This document shows positions 1 through 5,192 of a stretch of 5,547 nt of DNA, piece after piece; within the stretch, counting starts at the first letter, position 1; each line of letters begins with the position of its first letter. Source of the stretch: Patescibacteria group bacterium (GTDB lineage: Bacteria > Patescibacteria > Microgenomatia > Levybacterales > UBA12049); NCBI GenBank assembly GCA_023379465.1, contig JAMCTM010000004.1, positions 1 to 5,547 on the forward strand, written 5' to 3'. The notes under the pieces are model-generated. The model ran no database searches, was not told the origin of the DNA, and saw nothing but the letters and a program-made list of their open reading frames with translations. Both the position numbers and the translations under genes were made by a program.

Positions 1-1
1 A

Positions 2-127
2 AAAGCTATTAAAGAATACCTGTACAGTCACAACCAAAATCCGCAGGTATTTGTGTGGAGCGCACCTGTAGAACGTATATTGGAGAAGATTGCCAAATGT
101 AAAGAAGCGTTAGACGCAGTACACTAG
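2..127 (+). CDS. IS630-family transposase, C-terminal fragment (5' end outside window)
   Basis: Forty-one codons are open from the window edge to a TAG stop. The peptide ends IKEYLYSHNQNPQVFVWSAP, then VERILEKIAKCKEAL, then DAVH. This is the characteristic tail of IS630/Tc1-type DDE transposases: a helix ending in a short 'HN..P..FVW' turn, followed by the I-L-x-K-I-x-[RK] helix. These enzymes cut and paste an insertion sequence at TA dinucleotides. The catalytic D, D and E residues lie upstream and cannot be judged, so the copy may be intact or broken. The frame ends cleanly with no internal stop. No terminal inverted repeat can be assigned because the other end of the element is not in the window. 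The family call rests on the tail pattern alone. Confidence 0.72.
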   Translation, partial: KAIKEYLYSHNQNPQVFVWSAPVERILEKIAKCKEALDAVH

Positions 128-271
128 GTATTCAGTTGTTGATTCAAAGCTAGGGGATTACAACTTAATTTTGACTTTCCGAGTTTTTTCTCTAAAAATT
201 AATAATTGGTATACCGACCCTAACTTGTTAAGACAATATTTCAAAAATATTCAAGATTGATTTTGATTAAA

Positions 272-289
272 GGTGAACCGCGGTTCACC
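272..289. repeat. 18-bp perfect palindrome GGTGAACCGCGGTTCACC
   Basis: The sequence equals its own reverse complement over all 18 bases; the flanking bases (A on both sides) end the symmetry. It is GC-rich in strongly AT-rich surroundings. As RNA it could form a 7-bp stem with a CGCG loop, but it is followed by A residues on the plus strand and only a short T run on the minus strand, so it is a poor terminator. Full two-fold symmetry fits an operator for a dimeric regulator. A dispersed palindromic repeat is the alternative. It lies about 50 bp upstream of a candidate promoter. Confidence 0.75.
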
Positions 290-337
290 AAAAAGATCTG
301 AAATTGCCGGCATATATTAATTTAAGTATTACTTCTA

Positions 338-365
338 TTGATTATTTTTTGCTAACTGATAGAAT
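338..365 (+). promoter_or_regulatory. Candidate sigma-70 promoter for the recombinase operon
   Basis: A -35-like TTGATT (338-343) and a -10-like TAGAAT (360-365) are separated by 16 bp. The predicted start near 372 would fall at the left edge of the first 27-bp inverted site (374-400), so a protein bound there could affect initiation. The recombinase open frame begins about 210 bp further on. The match is moderate, and AT-rich DNA gives many such hits. Confidence 0.35.
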
Positions 366-373
366 TTTGGAAA

Positions 374-400
374 TTATACAAAGTTACTTATTTTGTATAA
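374..400. repeat. Putative tyrosine-recombinase core site, copy 1
   Basis: Nine-bp arms TTATACAAA and TTTGTATAA are exact reverse complements and flank a 9-bp asymmetric spacer, GTTACTTAT. This arm-spacer-arm layout is how tyrosine recombinases bind DNA: two protomers on inverted arms with strand exchange in the spacer. Spacers are usually 6 to 8 bp, so 9 is slightly long unless the innermost arm bases count as spacer. A second copy lies at 564-590 in the opposite orientation next to a tyrosine recombinase gene. The role as a recombination site is inferred; an autoregulatory operator is the alternative. Confidence 0.55.
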
Positions 401-563
401 ATTAATCTTCATAAAACAAATCACCCCAAGAATTTTTAACAATATCCTAAATATTTTTCGCCTATATAGGCTCGTATTTTGGTTGAAAATGCTTATTGAA
501 AAATCTACTGAAGTTAGAACATACTAAATTATGCTAAAAACTCACCTCTTCCCTACCCAGTTT
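401..563. other. Candidate invertible segment between the two inverted sites
   Basis: This 163-bp stretch is enclosed by two 27-bp sites in inverted orientation, so recombination between them would flip it. It has no open frame of useful length and no convincing promoter in either orientation. It contains a 12-bp palindrome (460-471) followed on the plus strand by TCGTATTTT, only weakly terminator-like. If it is a switch, what it switches is not obvious from sequence. The boundaries follow from the sites; the inversion itself is inference. Confidence 0.4.
460..471. repeat. 12-bp perfect palindrome GCCTATATAGGC
   Basis: The 12 bases equal their own reverse complement. It lies inside the candidate invertible segment, close to its middle. 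It could be a small operator or a weak hairpin. With its short AT core it could also be chance, so no function is claimed. Confidence 0.4.
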
Positions 564-590
564 TTATACAAAATAAGTAAAAATGTTTAA
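564..590. repeat. Putative tyrosine-recombinase core site, copy 2 (inverted relative to copy 1)
   Basis: Read on the plus strand, this site has left arm TTATACAAA, spacer ATAAGTAAA and right arm AATGTTTAA. Compared with the reverse complement of copy 1, the left arm is identical (9/9), the spacer matches 8/9 and the right arm 6/9, or 23 of 27 overall. The longest exact inverted match is 18 bp (384-401 with 563-580). Conservation of the asymmetric spacer as well as the arms is expected of partner recombination sites, since strand exchange needs spacer homology. The right arm contains the first possible ATG of the recombinase gene (583). Confidence 0.55.
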
Positions 591-1221
591 GGGAACCATG
601 ATAAAACAGCCATTACTTAAGAACAGAACAGCCTCAGACGGGACTTTTGAAATAGTTTCTTATCTTGTACCGAAGGAAATCTCCTGTCTCATTTCAGAAG
701 CAAAAAAGAGAAGAAACGGGGAAAGGGACTCCCTTTTTATTATGTTTCTTTTTGAGACCGGGCTGAGGGTTTCGGAAGCCTTGTCATTAACACCGGCCAA
801 AATTGAATTATTCGATGGAAGACCGGTTTTAAGAATCATGGGAAAAGGAGAAAAACCCAGGGTAGTTGCGTGCCCAATAACACTAGCTGATAAACTCCAT
901 GTTTATGCAAAGAAAAAAAACATTGCCTTGGATCAAAGAATCTTTTTCATCAACAGGCAAAGGGCCTGGCAGATTTTAAAGGAAGTTTCACAAAAAGCTG
1001 GTTTTACAAAAAGAGTCTACCCTCATCTTTTAAGGCATTCAGACGCGATTGAAAGATTAAGGCAGACCGGCAACCCTAAAGCACTTCAGCACCACCTGGG
1101 GCACTCATCAATCACGATGGTGATGAGATACCTTTCAACCTTGACCAAGGAAGATTCTTTAAGGGTCCAGCAGCAGGTTGATTTTAGCCAAGTTGATCAA
1201 GGATTTAAAACCAAAAAATAG
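583..1221 (+). CDS. Tyrosine recombinase / integrase, compact (catalytic domain only)
   Basis: This 212-residue protein cuts and rejoins DNA through a phosphotyrosine intermediate. The full catalytic set is visible: Arg62 in TGLRVSEAL, the beta-hairpin Lys in GKGEKPR (88 or 91), His148 and Arg151 in HLLRHS, His174 in LGHSS, and nucleophile Tyr183, nine residues after His174 as usual. Only about 30 residues precede the catalytic domain, so the N-terminal SAM-like core-binding domain of XerC/XerD and lambda-type integrases (normally about 100 residues) is missing. That gives about 210 residues against about 300 for Xer proteins. No frameshift is seen. The start is uncertain: ATG 583 lies inside the right inverted site and lacks a Shine-Dalgarno sequence, while ATG 598 (MIKQP...) follows a poorly spaced AAGGGA. 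The next gene begins 10 to 43 bp after the stop, so they are probably co-transcribed. The adjacent inverted sites are its likeliest substrates (inference). Confidence 0.9.
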   Translation: MFKGTMIKQPLLKNRTASDGTFEIVSYLVPKEISCLISEAKKRRNGERDSLFIMFLFETGLRVSEALSLTPAKIELFDGRPVLRIMGKGEKPRVVACPITLADKLHVYAKKKNIALDQRIFFINRQRAWQILKEVSQKAGFTKRVYPHLLRHSDAIERLRQTGNPKALQHHLGHSSITMVMRYLSTLTKEDSLRVQQQVDFSQVDQGFKTKK

Positions 1222-1237
1222 AAAGGGTTCTATGATG

Positions 1238-1246
1238 TGTTATAAT
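1238..1246 (+). promoter_or_regulatory. Candidate extended -10 promoter (TGTTATAAT)
   Basis: A perfect TATAAT (1241-1246) is preceded by TG one base upstream, matching the extended -10 pattern TGnTATAAT; no good -35 is seen. The predicted transcription start near 1253 falls just at the AAGGAAG ribosome-binding site of the ATG at 1265. It could give the two surface-protein genes a promoter independent of the recombinase. Sequence match only. Confidence 0.35.
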
Positions 1247-1251
1247 AAACC

Positions 1252-1258
1252 AAGGAAG
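1252..1258 (+). promoter_or_regulatory. Ribosome-binding site AAGGAAG for the ATG at 1265
   Basis: AAGGAAG ends six bases before ATG 1265 and is the best-placed Shine-Dalgarno-like sequence for the downstream gene. The competing ATG at 1232 has GAAAGGG ending four bases before it. This site, with the extended -10 just upstream, is why 1265 is preferred. Confidence 0.5.
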
Positions 1259-1264
1259 AACAAA

Positions 1265-2533
1265 ATGCCGCAAAGCTCTGAAGCTAAGAGCTATCTTGAG
1301 GATATCAAATTACCTCTAAAGGAAAAACCTCAGCTGGAAGTGGTTAAAGAGGCAGCTCCTGAAGTTCCAAAAAAAATCCAAAAAAAGATTGCCAAAAAAG
1401 TTGCCGCCTGCATTTCTGCCGGAATTGTAGCCTCCACTGGCGGTTTTATTGCCTTAGGTGAAACCGGCCATCTGCCTGAACAGGTTCAGGAATGGTATGA
1501 CAATACCGCTTCTTCTATCAGGACCGTTTTTGGCATTGAAGAATTAAAGGGCAAGCCAGCCGAAACCATCGCTCAGGAATCCAAGCCCCCGGAAACAACT
1601 AGCATCCCCGCTGTCCAGGAGACAACTCCGCCAGCAACTCAAGAAACTGCTCCCTCAACCACCGGAACAACCCCGGAAACTACAACCGAAGTAATTACTC
1701 AAAATACCAAAGAGATTAAAAACGTTGAGGAGCTAATTGGTAAAATAAACTTAAATATTGATAAAAGCATGAAAAAAAGTGTTTATCCGGTTAAAGAAGT
1801 TATTTTTAGGGAACCCCAAAAAGAAAGTGAGGCTAATTTTAAAAAAGCCTTAGCTTACGCCTGGAGTTTAATTTTGTCCAAAAGAGGTTCTGTTAATGAT
1901 ACTGCCGACAAAGAACTTCTGGAAATTCCCGAAGATCAGATTGATGCCAGAATCGACAAACTTTTGGAGAAGATAAATAAAGGTGAGGATTTAAGGTTTA
2001 GCATCAATATCAAAGATGATTACGCTAATACTAATTTTTATAATGACCCATCAAAAACCTATACTGTTGATTTGACCAAAGATGTTGACATTGTTTTTTA
2101 TGGACAGATACCGGATCTTTTTACAGATGAAGATCATCCATCAGAAACTTCCCATGAATTCATGATTCCTTTTTACATTGATGATGAGAATGGGGTGGGA
2201 AGAGCTCCCTGCGGGTGGAGATTTGAAGTAAAAGAAGATGGAGGATTAATCATTAAAATTTCTGAAGAAGGTCTGAAAAAATTTGGATTCACAACTGGCG
2301 TTGCTCCAAGTAAAGAACAAGATGCACAGTTTGTTGGAACTAGCTTAGCTGGAGCATTGGATACATTCCTGATTAACGCAAGGGAAACCCAAAACCCCGC
2401 CGTTGAACCTTTCACCGATACTGTTAAAAACCTTTATTACTTGTTAGTGCCTGGTATCATATTTGAAAATGATTTGCCGGTAGATAAAAATGCTGTGTCT
2501 ATTTTCGAAAACATTTATTTGGAAAATAAATAG
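1265..2533 (+). CDS. Membrane-anchored protein with Pro/Thr-rich stalk and unrecognised extracellular domain
   Basis: The protein has 422 residues from this start; in-frame ATGs at 1232 and 1178 would add 11 or 29, the latter overlapping the recombinase. Residues 1-45 are charged and end in a Lys cluster (KKIQKKIAKK). A single hydrophobic segment at about 46-64 (VAACISAGIVASTGGFIAL) follows; the positive residues before it predict N-in, C-out. A linker at about 97-146 is dense in Pro, Thr, Glu and Gln (ETTSIPAVQETTPP), typical of an extended surface stalk. Residues 147-422 form a mixed helix/strand domain with many Asp and Glu and one Cys (316 in APCGW). I do not recognise this domain and see no catalytic motif. 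It sits between the recombinase and a secreted Cys-rich protein 20 bp downstream, which suggests a shared operon and a cell-surface role. Function unknown. Confidence 0.85.
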   Translation: MPQSSEAKSYLEDIKLPLKEKPQLEVVKEAAPEVPKKIQKKIAKKVAACISAGIVASTGGFIALGETGHLPEQVQEWYDNTASSIRTVFGIEELKGKPAETIAQESKPPETTSIPAVQETTPPATQETAPSTTGTTPETTTEVITQNTKEIKNVEELIGKINLNIDKSMKKSVYPVKEVIFREPQKESEANFKKALAYAWSLILSKRGSVNDTADKELLEIPEDQIDARIDKLLEKINKGEDLRFSINIKDDYANTNFYNDPSKTYTVDLTKDVDIVFYGQIPDLFTDEDHPSETSHEFMIPFYIDDENGVGRAPCGWRFEVKEDGGLIIKISEEGLKKFGFTTGVAPSKEQDAQFVGTSLAGALDTFLINARETQNPAVEPFTDTVKNLYYLLVPGIIFENDLPVDKNAVSIFENIYLENK

Positions 2534-2553
2534 CGTTGTTTTAAATTGATCTT

Positions 2554-4497
2554 ATGCCCACCTGTCATAAATTAAAAATCCCTTTTTTAATAATAAACCT
2601 ACTTCTTTTTTCATTATTCTTTGCCTTTTTAACTAAAAACCAAACAGAAGCTGCTTGTGGTGGAAGCACTCAATGTTGTACTTCAGCGAGCTATCATTGT
2701 AACACATGGTGGCTTGGTCGGTGTGTAAAAAGAGACACTGTTGCAACTTGTGATACATGGGGAACTTATAATTGTGGTTATGTCTGGTACTCTGGTGCTA
2801 ACAGATGTGCGGTTATTTGTCCTGCTGTTTTTGGGGTCAGTGGTAGTGGCTATACTGAACAAGGTTGTCGAGTAACTACTCCTCGTCCTACTTTCCACCC
2901 CACGCCTAGACCTAAACCACCTCCTCCACCTCCTCCATGTTCCTGTTCTTGGGTCAATCATGGTTGTAATGAAAGTTGTTGGAATGGTGCCGGCCGGCTA
3001 GAGGTTTATCAATGCAATCGTGCTGGTTGCGGTGAAGGAGCAACACGATGTGTTCTTGATTCTGCCTGTTATCATTGTCATAGCTGGGTCGCTCAAGGCT
3101 GTAGTGCTAACGGCTGTCCCGCCGGCCAACAAAGCTATAAAAGAGTTTGCCATGAAGGCTATGATCGCTATGAATATGAATGCCGGGTTGATTCTTCCTG
3201 CTGTCAATGTACTGGTTGGGTTAATGGGGCTTGTGGTTCGGCTGGAGGCTGTCCGGTTGGTCAGAGACTTCAGACTCGAACTTGTTCTCCTTCCGGCTGT
3301 TCTTCTACTTCTCAATGTGTGAATGATGCCGCTTGTGCTTGCAGTTTTTCAGCTTGGACGGATGTTGGCTGTGGTCAAGGTGGTTGTGCTTTAAACAGAA
3401 TGTACCAGACAAGGACGGCTGCTTTCCCAGATTGTTCACCTTTAACCCAGTGTGCAGCCACGGCTTCTTGTGCTTCTTCCTGCACTATCTCTTTGACTCC
3501 TAATCCGATGACCGCCTTTTATGGGCAAAATTCCATTTTAACGGCAACGGTTAATCCGGTTCATGCCACGGTTTCCAAGGTTGACTTTTCTTCTAATAAC
3601 CCCACCATTGCTTCGGTAGATCCGGCCTCAGATGGCGATGAGCCTTACCGGACTTATGTTAATGGTGTTCAAATGGGAACAACAACTATTACCGCGGTGG
3701 CAACTTTGAGCCCTGAAGGTTCCTGCACAGCCAACGTGCCGGTAACAGTGGAATCAGCCGCCTGGTTTCAGACGCAAGGCGGTGATGTTCACGCTCAAGG
3801 GAGTTTAACTGATAAGATTCCGGCCACCGCTCTTGATCCTAATTTATCTCTTGATCTGAATAATTACTCGGGGGTGATTACCCACCAGTCTTTTGGTGGC
3901 GTTAATTTAGGGGAAGGCTATTCTTCTCATAACGAGGCTAACCGCTGGCTGGCAGAATCCAGCTACCAGGGCAAGCCTTACGGCTCTTTTGACTTTTTCA
4001 AAAAGAAATATGCTCTACAAATGACACAGGATAACTTTAATGGAAGTTTACCGGCTCAAGATGGAATTTATTATTCAAATGGTAGTGAAACACTCAATGG
4101 CAACCAAGGTGATTGGGATTTAACCGGCAATCACTGGCTGGTGATCCTAGTTGAGGGCGATGTCAATATTCCCTTCAATGTGGTTATGGGTCAAGGCAGC
4201 TTTTTGGCCATTGCCTCATCAGGGAAGATAACTTTTGGCAATAATGTCAGAAAAGCTCAGGGCATGTTTGTGGCCAACGGAACGATTGAGACCGGGAGTA
4301 GTGATCGGGCTTTTGAAGGTCAGGGGATTTTTGCCGCTAACACCTTTGACTTGAACCGTGATTTTGCTGACTCCAGAAACCGGACCACGCCAGCCGAAAC
4401 TTTTAAAGCCAGGCCGGACTTCATCATGGGTTCCTACAAAAATAAAGATGAAAACCTCTGGTGGTTTTTCCAGAAATGGCAAGAGTTAGCTCCCTAA
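2554..4497 (+). CDS. Large secreted surface protein: Cys-rich repeats, Big2-like domain, beta-rich C-terminal domain
   Basis: This 647-residue protein starts at the only usable ATG, since an in-frame TAA lies at 2542-2544; no Shine-Dalgarno sequence is seen. Residues 1-33 form a signal peptide with core FLIINLLLFSLFFAFL and likely cleavage at TEA/A. A Cys-rich region (35-105) and a polyproline hinge (about 118-128) follow. Four tandem repeats of about 44 residues (129-306) share the plan C-x-C-x2-W...GC...GC..GQ...R.C...C..D..C, loosely like thrombospondin type 1 or TIL modules. Residues about 310-400 look like a bacterial Ig-like Big2 domain. Residues 401-647 are rich in beta strands, Gly and Asn, and end RPDF...WQELAP, which I associate with Microgenomates surface proteins. 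No anchor or sorting signal is seen. Adhesion or envelope structure is likely; the ligand is unknown. Confidence 0.9.
   Translation: MPTCHKLKIPFLIINLLLFSLFFAFLTKNQTEAACGGSTQCCTSASYHCNTWWLGRCVKRDTVATCDTWGTYNCGYVWYSGANRCAVICPAVFGVSGSGYTEQGCRVTTPRPTFHPTPRPKPPPPPPPCSCSWVNHGCNESCWNGAGRLEVYQCNRAGCGEGATRCVLDSACYHCHSWVAQGCSANGCPAGQQSYKRVCHEGYDRYEYECRVDSSCCQCTGWVNGACGSAGGCPVGQRLQTRTCSPSGCSSTSQCVNDAACACSFSAWTDVGCGQGGCALNRMYQTRTAAFPDCSPLTQCAATASCASSCTISLTPNPMTAFYGQNSILTATVNPVHATVSKVDFSSNNPTIASVDPASDGDEPYRTYVNGVQMGTTTITAVATLSPEGSCTANVPVTVESAAWFQTQGGDVHAQGSLTDKIPATALDPNLSLDLNNYSGVITHQSFGGVNLGEGYSSHNEANRWLAESSYQGKPYGSFDFFKKKYALQMTQDNFNGSLPAQDGIYYSNGSETLNGNQGDWDLTGNHWLVILVEGDVNIPFNVVMGQGSFLAIASSGKITFGNNVRKAQGMFVANGTIETGSSDRAFEGQGIFAANTFDLNRDFADSRNRTTPAETFKARPDFIMGSYKNKDENLWWFFQKWQELAP
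2938..3471 (+). repeat. Four tandem Cys-rich protein repeats within the secreted protein
   Basis: Repeat units are residues 129-172, 173-216, 217-261 and 262-306 (2938-3069, 3070-3201, 3202-3336, 3337-3471). Each opens with a Cys and an aromatic W (W133, W178, W222, W268), then a GC or AC, and ends in a D-x-x-C or A-x-x-C step. Cys positions are conserved while intervening residues differ, so the duplication is old; no long DNA identity remains between units. The many Cys imply disulfides formed outside the cytoplasm. Confidence 0.75.
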
Positions 4498-4506
4498 CTT
4501 CTTTTA

Positions 4507-4857
4507 TTAACTGATAAAACTGATGTTTTTCTGGAAGTAATCTTTCAAAATTTCTAAAGCCGTTTTGTATTTTTCTGGTTCTTTTTCCTGATAATATTCA
4601 ATCTCGGTGGCCTCAGACAGAGCTTTGCCGAGTTCACGATCAATATCTATCTCATAAATGGGTTTAAGTTCGTAATAGAGGGTGCAGGCAATATCTTGAA
4701 GAAAGCCTAAGCTAATATTGCCCTCAAAATAGTCTTTTAAAGCTTTTAAGAATATCTCTTTAATTTGAGGTAATGTTAAACTTTTTGATTTTAATAAAGT
4801 CTCTATCAGGTATTCGCAAAAAGTTTCCAATGAAGTAAATTTATTAGGAAATTGCAT
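4507..4857 (-). CDS. Hypothetical helical protein, 116 residues
   Basis: I do not recognise this protein. It is predicted mostly alpha-helical, rich in Glu, Lys, Leu and Tyr, with no signal peptide, membrane segment or catalytic motif, so it is likely cytoplasmic. A short internal duplication is visible: LKDYFEGNIS (40-49) recurs as LKDYFQKNIS (104-113), with eight of ten residues identical, hinting that the two ends carry the same helical element. The ATG at 4857 has no Shine-Dalgarno sequence; the bases before it are AT-only (AAAAAATAAAT). It is convergent with the large secreted protein gene, with nine bases between stop codons, and no clear terminator lies between them. It reads in the same direction as the small gene at 4962-5165, separated by a strong hairpin. 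A role as a small partner or immunity-type protein would be guesswork. Confidence 0.75.
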   Translation of the reverse strand: MQFPNKFTSLETFCEYLIETLLKSKSLTLPQIKEIFLKALKDYFEGNISLGFLQDIACTLYYELKPIYEIDIDRELGKALSEATEIEYYQEKEPEKYKTALEILKDYFQKNISFIS

Positions 4858-4876
4858 ATTTATTTTTTAAAAATTT

Positions 4877-4931
4877 GGGGAGGAAAGTAAATAATTTAAA
4901 ATAATAAATTATTTAGAGACACTTTCTCCCC
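4877..4931 (-). terminator. Long imperfect hairpin, probable terminator of the 67-residue gene
   Basis: The left outer arm GGGGAGGAAAGT (4877-4888) pairs with ACTTTCTCCCC (4921-4931) with one bulged G. The inner arms AAATAATTTA (4889-4898) and TAAATTATTT (4905-4914) pair perfectly around a 6-nt loop, and AGAGAC (4915-4920) is an asymmetric bulge. About 21 base pairs result. On the minus strand the stem begins 30 bases after the TAA of the 67-residue gene and is followed by AAATTTTT, an imperfect U-tract. This fits a terminator or 3'-end protecting structure. It lies only about 20 bases before the ATG of the next minus-strand gene, so it could instead control that gene. Confidence 0.55.
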
Positions 4932-4961
4932 TTCGTATTCAGTTTTAGCTAACATTTTTAC

Positions 4962-5165
4962 TTACCGATCATGGTATGATTCGTGTGCGCCCGATACGTT
5001 GCCGTCTCGATCAGTATCCCAGGAAAAATGGGCTCCTCCTCTTTCACCACTATGGTACCCATGGTGGTCGTTTCCCTGGCCGTCTTTATCAAATTCAACT
5101 TGTCCGCCGCTAACGTCTTTTCCCATGTCGGAATCATAAAGATCTCCGTCTCTGTCTTGTGACAT
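4962..5165 (-). CDS. Small acidic Gly/Asp/His-rich protein with three DxDG motifs, 67 residues
   Basis: The function is unknown. The protein is very hydrophilic and low in complexity, dominated by Asp, Gly, His and Ser, with no hydrophobic core long enough for a membrane or signal segment. Three DxDG motifs recur at residues 4-7 (DRDG), 26-29 (DKDG) and 52-55 (DRDG). The last sits in DTDRDGNV, which matches the D-x-D-x-D-G-x-[ILV] plan of EF-hand or dockerin calcium loops, although the supporting helices are not evident. A His cluster lies at 34-38 (HHGYH). The start is set by GAGGTGG at 5170-5176, four bases upstream of the ATG, which favours this frame over an overlapping frame opening at 5173. 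It appears to be monocistronic, with its own promoter, structured leader and downstream hairpin. Calcium or metal binding is inference. Confidence 0.7.
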   Translation of the reverse strand: MSQDRDGDLYDSDMGKDVSGGQVEFDKDGQGNDHHGYHSGERGGAHFSWDTDRDGNVSGAHESYHDR

Positions 5166-5169
5166 CTTA

Positions 5170-5176
5170 CCACCTC
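5170..5176 (-). promoter_or_regulatory. Ribosome-binding site GAGGTGG for the 67-residue gene
   Basis: On the minus strand GAGGTGG ends four bases before the ATG at 5165. It is the clearest Shine-Dalgarno match in the window and decides both frame and start, because the competing frame's ATG (5173) falls inside it. Confidence 0.7.
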
Positions 5177-5192
5177 AAAGCATTCGGTCCTT

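Larger units (their letters stand above)
128..582. other. Gene-free intergenic region of about 455 bp with several palindromes
   Basis: No credible coding frame is present on either strand; the longest forward ATG frames are about a dozen codons. The stretch is AT-rich and unusually full of symmetric DNA: an 18-bp perfect palindrome (272-289), a 27-bp arm-spacer-arm site (374-400), a 12-bp perfect palindrome (460-471) and an inverted second copy of the 27-bp site (564-590). It separates the IS630 tail from the recombinase operon and probably carries that operon's promoter and control sites. The right border of the IS630 element should lie near 128-180, but I cannot define it. Confidence 0.7.

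Noticed and set aside
129..138. GTATTCAGTT after the IS630 tail recurs at 4935-4944, which could be a second IS end
   Set aside because: Ten-base matches are common by chance here, the flanks differ, and no transposase lies near the second copy.
553..564. CTACCCAGTTTT recurs inverted at 5325-5336, which could mark element ends
   Set aside because: A 12-bp match is expected about once by chance in a window of this size, and the flanks do not extend it convincingly.
2173..2415. Minus-strand open frame of 80 codons inside the stalked membrane protein gene
   Set aside because: Fully contained in a well-supported gene, with low-complexity Ser/Pro composition and no ribosome-binding site or domain; a shadow frame.
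2641..2660. Possible lipobox (TEAAC) at the end of the signal peptide of the secreted protein
   Set aside because: Position -3 relative to Cys35 is Glu rather than Leu, Val or Ile; ordinary signal peptidase I cleavage fits better.
2683..3322. Open frames on both strands (2683-2961 minus, 2998-3315 minus, 3020-3322 plus) inside the secreted protein gene
   Set aside because: Compositions rich in Arg/Thr/Ser or Val/Leu/Ala reflect Cys and Gly codons read in the wrong frame. The host frame has a signal peptide and conserved Cys spacing, so it is the real one.
4219..4482. Minus-strand open frame of 87 codons in the C-terminal part of the secreted protein gene
   Set aside because: Contained in a supported gene, with no start signal and no recognisable features.
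4498..4530. Possible bidirectional terminator between the convergent genes
   Set aside because: Only short repeats such as AACTGATAAAACTGATG are present, with no stable stem.
4958..5173. Alternative minus-strand frame of 71 codons overlapping the 67-residue gene
   Set aside because: Its ATG lies within the Shine-Dalgarno sequence of the other frame and has no ribosome-binding site of its own.
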